Shown here one piece after another: positions 58,611 through 64,000 of a stretch of 64,000 bases of DNA. Each line of letters opens with the position of its first letter. Position 1 is the stretch's first letter. The DNA lies in assembly GCA_030015575.1 (NCBI GenBank), contig JASDDO010000016.1:105481241-105545240 (forward strand), read 5' to 3'. Origin of the DNA: Agapanthus africanus (lineage: Eukaryota; Streptophyta; Magnoliopsida; Asparagales; Amaryllidaceae). The translations under genes were made by a program, and so were the position numbers. The notes below the pieces were generated by a model, which was not told the DNA's origin, searched no databases, and saw only the letters and a list, made by a program, of their open reading frames with translations.

Positions 58611-60346
58611 TGATTGATCGTTTCCGATTGTGTAGTTGAGAAAATTGTATTTAGAAATCACAACCAAAAATATTTGACCGCAATCAATAACGGTGTCCGA
58701 TGTAGCGCGTTAGTAAGTGCGGATCGTCCACAGGGAAAGTGAGATCCGTTCAATTTTCGAATTAGATGAGTTGAAAATTTAAGGCAAAGAAAAGAAAACA
58801 ATTCATGATTTGCATTTGAAGATCAAGAAATAAGAAAAATCTAGATCTAGAAAAGACATTAAAAACAAGAATTGAGATGTGTGATAATTTCCAACCAACA
58901 ATCAAGATTAGAAGTATGGCTCGTAGGAGTAGATCGGATCTATAAATGTGATGAGATCTAAAGATTACTAATTCTTATCCATTAATGAATTGATACTAGA
59001 TCGATGCAAATTCATCGAGGTTTAAGGATCTTGCGAGAAATTAGGGATTTCGCAACTCATCCTTTGTCATTTCAATGGATCGCATTCAAATTCTAGTTTC
59101 TAGTTAATCAAATGGTCAATAGTTGTTCCCTAGTTTCGAGTGAACACGATCAAGAAAGCATCATCTCGAAACTAGGTTATTAATCATTTGATTCACTAGA
59201 ATTTCCAAACATTATAGGATTTAAGAATTGTAAAAATATCTAAATCATCATCATCTAAAGATCGTCACAACTCCTACACGAGCGGAGATTACTCAAAAAT
59301 CATGATCACAAACACAATCACAAATTGAGATCTAATCATTATGCTTGAATTAAAAGATAAGCAAGAATATAGAAAATTCACCTTTATTTATCGACAAATT
59401 TTGTTACAACTCTCTTGAATTTATAAAATGAAGGAACTAGATCGTCGATTTCGGCTTCGCTCGACTCCTTGAGTCGCGGATCGGCGTGGATCTCTTGCTC
59501 CGTTAGAATCCGGCGTCGCTTCTAAAGGTTGAAGGCTCTCTTGCTTGAATTGCTTTCGGGATCTTGATCTTGATTTTGAATTGAGGTTTGAATTTGAGGC
59601 ACAAGTTGTGTCACTCAACTTGTGGGTTGAAGATGGTGGTGATTCTTGAACAATTTGCACCCTAGATCTAGGCTCTCTTTTATAGACCTCCAAATTCTAG
59701 ATCTAGGATTGAAATTTGAATTCCCTCCACAAGTTTGTTAGCCAAAAGATTTAAATATCCCTCCAAAAGTTAGTTAAGCCCAAAATTTGAATTTCCCTCC
59801 AAGAGTTTGTTAAGCTGAGCCTTCTAGATGTGCCACGTGGAGCTTCTGGGGTCTTCTAGAAGCTCTAGCCGTTAGAGGTAAGCACATGACAAAATTTGAA
59901 GCCATGATCACATTATCCAAGGGGATTTGGGCCGCGGATCCGCGGTCCTTTATGGGCTTTGGAAGTTGAATTTTATTCTGTGGGCTTGGGATGTAATATG
60001 GGCTTTATTCTGATGTGTTGAATTTTATTTGGCCTTCTGTGTCACTGCCAGATCTTGCATCTTTGAGTTGGCGTATCTTTTATCAGATCTTTTCTCAGTT
60101 TTAGGCTTTTGCTTCTGGAATTTCCTGCATTAGACCCCAGACAAGAGTTGCGCAATACAAGGATGATGCGATGCCATGAAACACAGTCAATTTCCCTAAA
60201 AGTGCCGGTTTTAGTATACAGTACAAGTAATCCAGTATTCTACATGTGTTTTGTTAATATGTGCGATAAGAATACCGGATACCTATACATGAATGCAAAA
60301 GGTAGGGAAATTGCCGTGTTAGAAATGCAGTATTTTTGACTGATCA
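58611..60346 (-). mobile_element. Athila 5' LTR (1736 bp)
   Basis: The minus strand starts TGATCAGTCAAAAATAC and ends GATCAATCA just before the primer site. A TATA box (TCTATAAAAGAGAG) lies at about 59676-59688. A short phrase around CCCTCCA-AG-TTTGTTA repeats three times near 59720-59815. No protein gene is seen. Confidence 0.9.
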
Positions 60347-61372
60347 GTAGGCATGTTCGTGGGCACTCTTGATCCGCAAGAGACCATCTCGCAATTCATG
60401 ATGTTCTTCAGGCCGACCACCTTCCAAGCTTTGATTGACAAGTTGGCCCAAATGGACCAGATGAGCCATGGACCGTCTCCTCCAAAACCGGACTCTCGAA
60501 ATGAGAAGGGGAAAGGAAAAGGGATCGTCGTCGCCAATGCTCAACAACAGCCAAGCAACTTAAAGCCGGTTGTTCGCCAAAACAACGTGCGTCCACGCCC
60601 ATCCCTCGAGAAGAGACTGGGACGTCCTTACTCGTTTCCTCAGAATAAAACGAGAAGACTGTTTGAACTGGCAGTGCGCAACAGACTCGTCAATCTGCCG
60701 AGTCCAAAACGTCCGTTGCGGCCAGGCGATGTTAACGATCTCAATTATTGCACTTACCACCAAACGGTAAGTCACCCGATCGACGATTGCTTCGTCTTTA
60801 AGGGATGGGTCGAGGATCAGTACCTACAAGGTAAGTTCGCGCTGTCTGAAAACTGGAAGGTGAGCCTGCCACAGCCGCACACTCCAAAGAAGACGGACAT
60901 GCCGGGGGCAGCTTGTTCTTTTGTTGAGGACGAAAACGATGGAGAAGACTCATCGGATGAATCCGAAGACTACGTAGCGAGTTGTCATGTAATCTCTCAC
61001 TTGTTAATGGATGATGAAGAGGCTCCTTGCGCCGAGAAACTGAGGGCGGATCCTGAGCCAGAACTTCTAGGACCATCAGACGAAATGATTGACGCATTCC
61101 TGAACGAAGCCCGTCTTAAAATCAAAGCTGATCGAGAGCGTGAGATGGCCATATTCGAGAATGCCAAACGCCGGCGACTGGACAAAAGGGTCGAAACACT
61201 CCCACCAGATCAAAGTACATCCGCCGCAAATGAAAACAGGATCAAGACAAGGAGACGATTCGCCAAATCCATATCGATAGGGATGAGGCTGCCCTCTTTC
61301 AGAGAAAATTCTCCTGATAGTATACAACTTGATGAAGCGGACGTACATCCTAACTTCTGCTTATATCATCAG
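60347..61372 (+). pseudogene. Tat element D gag, C-terminal part, cut by a copia LTR
   Basis: It resumes at VGMFVGTLDPQET and continues with FRPTTFQALIDKLAQMDQM, knuckle 1 (YCTYHQTVSHPIDDC), the acidic SSDESEDYVASCHV block and KRRRLDKRVETLPPDQ. It then breaks inside knuckle 2 (HPNFCLYHQ) at 61372, where a copia LTR begins. A stretch corresponding to about 33196-33525 of element C, including the Lys-rich run, is also missing. Confidence 0.87.
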
Positions 61373-63627
61373 TGTTGGAGATAGTGCCCTCAGAGTCAAT
61401 TATTGGATCACAGGCACGTGATTGCAATGATTGAGGGAGGACCTATCCCGGTAGGACAGTCTTACTCAAGATGATAGTATGCTATCTGGTTTACCTTTAT
61501 CATCGTGTACTACTTTAGGTGACCTGACATGTCGCTATTACACGTTGATAGAGCACCTAGGATTCTTGCTTGACTACCAGCAGTATGAGGGCGATCATAT
61601 ATGTGAGAGCTGGCAGTCTATAAGCACATCCTTAAAAGGTCCCTAGTCGTGGGAGTTTCGAGACAGGGCATCGATACTCCAGAGTAGACTAGTGTATACA
61701 GTCGAGACCCCGACGAGGGGCGATGGCCGGTCTCACAAGCCACTGGTGTCAGTTGGTTCACCTAAGATGTATACAGGTGCTCATTGGGTTATGAGTACAC
61801 CGGACAGGACTCGCCGGGAACATGCTAGTTGGTCTTATACCTGACGTCAGATAGCAGTTCCCTGGTGACATGTGTACAGGTTAGTTCATCGACCTGGGGA
61901 TCGTCATTTGTCTCGTGTGAGTTCCCACTGTACTTTGATTACTACCCTACCACGCTCAAAGGAGACGTGCAAACAGGTTTTAGTTGGGTACAGTCCCGAG
62001 CCACATAGAGGCAGTGAGCGGATCTTCAGGGGTTCGTCTCTCCCGGTATTGGGGGTGAGGTCGCGCTGTGTCTAGGAGAGCCATTACACGAAGCCCTCGG
62101 CCGAGGCAGGAGATTTACTGGTAGGTACTCCCGTAGTATCTCAGGGTGTTCTGGGCTACACTCCGACACGACTTGTACCGCTTTTGGGGGTCTGACTTTT
62201 ACCAACCCCCTAGGCCCGCCATGCGATACTCATAGACGAACGGACCAGACTGTACGGATATTGTCACTGACAGGCTCAGTAGGGTGTCAGGATGAGTTCG
62301 CTCATCGACGTCCCTCTCCGTCAATAGCTGGTGGCCCGTCACGTATGGCTAATACCTCTGACGTGCTAGTGGTTAAATCCACAGCCATAGTATTGACGAG
62401 TCTTTAGAGTCCCCCACATTCAGTTACTCAAGTTTCGGGCGAAACGCTGTAGAGGCCGTATGGAGATATGGCAGCGTTCGATCAGATACGTGCGGTATTG
62501 CACGGATCAGGATCGGACGGTTAGTACTAGAGGCCGTATGGATATATGGCAGGGTTCGATCAGATACGTTCGGTATTGCACGGATCAGGATCGGACGGAT
62601 AATACTAGCCGGCTTTGGTTTAAGCCGGATCCTAGTATAGTACAGTGTAGATTTTGTCTCATTGCATTTGTATTTCGGTCGGAATACAAATGCGGGTGTG
62701 TATACACAGTATCGGGGTTTTCCTGTAATTTATTGCGGGACCAGTTTTCTGGAGTTGCCGGTTTGCTTTCCGTTTCGGCCATATTTCTTTGTATCCTTCA
62801 TTGGCCGAAGATTGGTGGAGGAGGGCTTATTTGCATTTGTACAAATAAGTATTTTAGAAGGGGGTCTTTGCATATTATTGTATCATGATACTTGCACCAT
62901 CATTTGACTTCTTTTGACCATGATGGCTTGACTTTTGGTTTCATGATGGTTGTGGTGGAGTGTTGGTCTTAGTTTGTTATCATGCTTGTTGATGATGAAG
63001 GGTTATGATGTTTGATGTGAGACTTGCCTTTTTCCCTTTTACACTCAACCTTGCATTATGTTGAATGTTTTTTGATTCATTCTCTTTCACTTCACTCTCT
63101 CCTCTCATTCCTACATGAGCATAGCCGGCCATAGAGGGAAGGGGCTGCCCATTCATTTTGGTGTGGGATTTTTGCTCTTTTGGCTTGGTAAAATCCCCAC
63201 AAGTTCCATCTCCAAAAGCTTATATCATTCCTCCACCATATGGCAATTCCTATAACCCCAAAATGAGACATGAGTTCCACACTACATCCTACAGCAAATC
63301 TTGGGCACGTCGACTCGCCAACTTCATGCCCGAGTTGCCTCGGTATAGAGGTGGGAGCCCGTAAAAGACGCAGGTGACGTGGTGACCTTCCGGTGACTTG
63401 GTGGAGACCGGAGATTCCGCGGGGAGATCGGGACAACGACGAGAAGACCGAAGGACACGGATCGCTCGGTATATCTCTCTTCCCCATCTTGTAGTTAGCT
63501 AGGACTAGTTTAATGGCACGATCCGGGTTTATAGTGCGCGGTGGTGCCGGTTTGAAAAATTAAAGTAAATCACCGCTTCCGCATTCCGGCGTCGGATTGA
63601 CGGCCGGGGCGCCTCCGTGCACTTACA
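61373..63627 (+). mobile_element. 5' LTR of a Ty1/copia element (2255 bp)
   Basis: It starts TGTTGGAGATAGTGCCC and ends CACTTACA, one base before an initiator-Met primer site. The possible target site is ATCAG (61368-61372). Length and start resemble Angela/SIRE-type elements, but the lineage cannot be set without the coding region. No gene is seen inside. Confidence 0.88.
62451..62606 (+). repeat. 78-bp direct duplication in the copia LTR
   Basis: AGAGGCCGTATGGA begins at 62451 and 62529; the copies differ at only a few bases. A near-palindrome (ACTAGCCGG...CCGGATCCTAGT) follows at about 62605-62638. Confidence 0.92.
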
Positions 63628-63628
63628 G

Positions 63629-63640
63629 TGGTATCAGAGC
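63629..63640 (+). other. Primer binding site of the copia element
   Basis: TGGTATCAGAGC, complementary to the 3' end of initiator tRNA-Met, the usual Ty1/copia primer in plants. Confidence 0.93.
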
Positions 63641-64000
63641 CTCGCCATTAACATAGTCTAGCTTTGTCTGATGTGTTTTACATTTCCGATCGAACAATTT
63701 TCCAAAAACTGTATTTTTCTTCACATCAGTTTCTGTCGAAATTTTTTTGAAGTCCAAAAATTTTTCACGTTGTTGCAGAATGATGTGCAGGGAATCCTAA
63801 GAATACTGTAAAATTTTGGTGACCTGATCCTTCCGTACGACCGCGGAACCGCGGCCATAACCCCTCTTTGGCCGCGGTTCCGCCGCAGGAATTTGGATTC
63901 ACTTCACCAATATTTTGCAGTGGGCTTTTGTGCTGAAAATAGGGGTTTTGGTATACTTTGTTTGGGCCCAGAATTTCTGTGAGAGCTACAGTATTGCTTG
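63641..64000 (+). other. Copia leader, no gene seen
   Basis: The last 360 bases hold no supported frame. CCGCGG-rich words lie at 63840-63890. The gag start would be right of the window. Confidence 0.6.

Larger units (their letters stand above)
54851..60346 (-). mobile_element. Truncated Athila-lineage Ty3/gypsy element
   Basis: On the minus strand: LTR (60346 to 58611), Athila-type primer site, leader, gag and protease. RT, integrase and 3' LTR are absent. It sits in element D gag. The right border is the LTR start TGATCAGTC, abutting intact gag sequence. The left border is internal, and several hundred bases of element D gag are missing, so a deletion followed insertion. Confidence 0.9.

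Noticed and set aside
59421-59693. 90-codon minus-strand frame rich in Ser/Arg
   Set aside because: Lies in R-U5 of the Athila LTR just after its TATA box, with no domain.

Overview
This is a piece of flowering-plant nuclear heterochromatin made almost entirely of nested LTR retrotransposons. I see no host gene, tRNA, rRNA or CRISPR array. The evidence is Ty3/gypsy Tat-lineage elements (gag, protease, RT, a second RNase H, integrase, huge non-coding regions), an Athila fragment with a tRNA-Asp-type primer site, a Ty1/copia LTR with an initiator-Met primer site, and a long solo LTR. Athila and Tat together point to an angiosperm with a large genome. The species cannot be told.

Layout, left to right. 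(1) 1-16796: Tat element A (+), entering from the left: protease-RT-RNaseH-integrase (1-5472), a long 3' region with hairpin arrays and a 157-bp satellite (5473-8300), an eight-exon gene on the opposite strand with a plant mobile domain (13242 down to 8434), and the 3' LTR (14199-16796). (2) 16797-25330: Tat element B (-), with 5' LTR, primer site, gag and protease; it is cut at 16797 by element A. (3) 25331-27539: about 2.2 kb of unassigned, probably LTR-derived sequence with a 60-bp tandem repeat. (4) 27540-50354: Tat element C (+): 5' LTR, primer site, badly decayed gag-pol, a 3' region invaded by a 3.27-kb solo LTR (40556-43822, target duplication ATTTC), a 118-bp satellite, a 72-bp hairpin array, a different antisense gene (about 48830 down to 47507), and a 3' LTR that is cut short. 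(5) 50355-64000: Tat element D (+), apparently inserted in C's 3' LTR: LTR, primer site, and gag split first by a truncated Athila element (54851-60346, minus) and then by a copia LTR (61373-63627) whose leader runs off the window.

A gives one protease-to-integrase reading frame with only nonsense codons, mostly of the C-to-T type expected from cytosine methylation. B and C also carry indels.

The least ordinary signal is in the non-coding DNA. The Tat LTRs and 3' regions are built from dozens of short inverted repeats. In the 3' regions a constant core (about GATCCTCACGAC) is flanked by 5-10 nt arms that differ from unit to unit and between elements, but in each unit the two arms stay complementary. 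This is what compensatory change in repeated hairpins looks like. Separate families occur in R-U5 (TTAGNC/GNCTAA; GGAC-N6-GTCC), in U3 (paired G-boxes CACGTG-N4-CACGTG one helical turn apart; words centred on TTTAA), and in LTR A (5-nt arms around a 3-nt centre). The second notable system is the antisense gene of element A: seven GT-AG introns, all phase 1, its own TATA box, G-boxes and poly(A) signal. In element C an unrelated antisense gene holds the same position.
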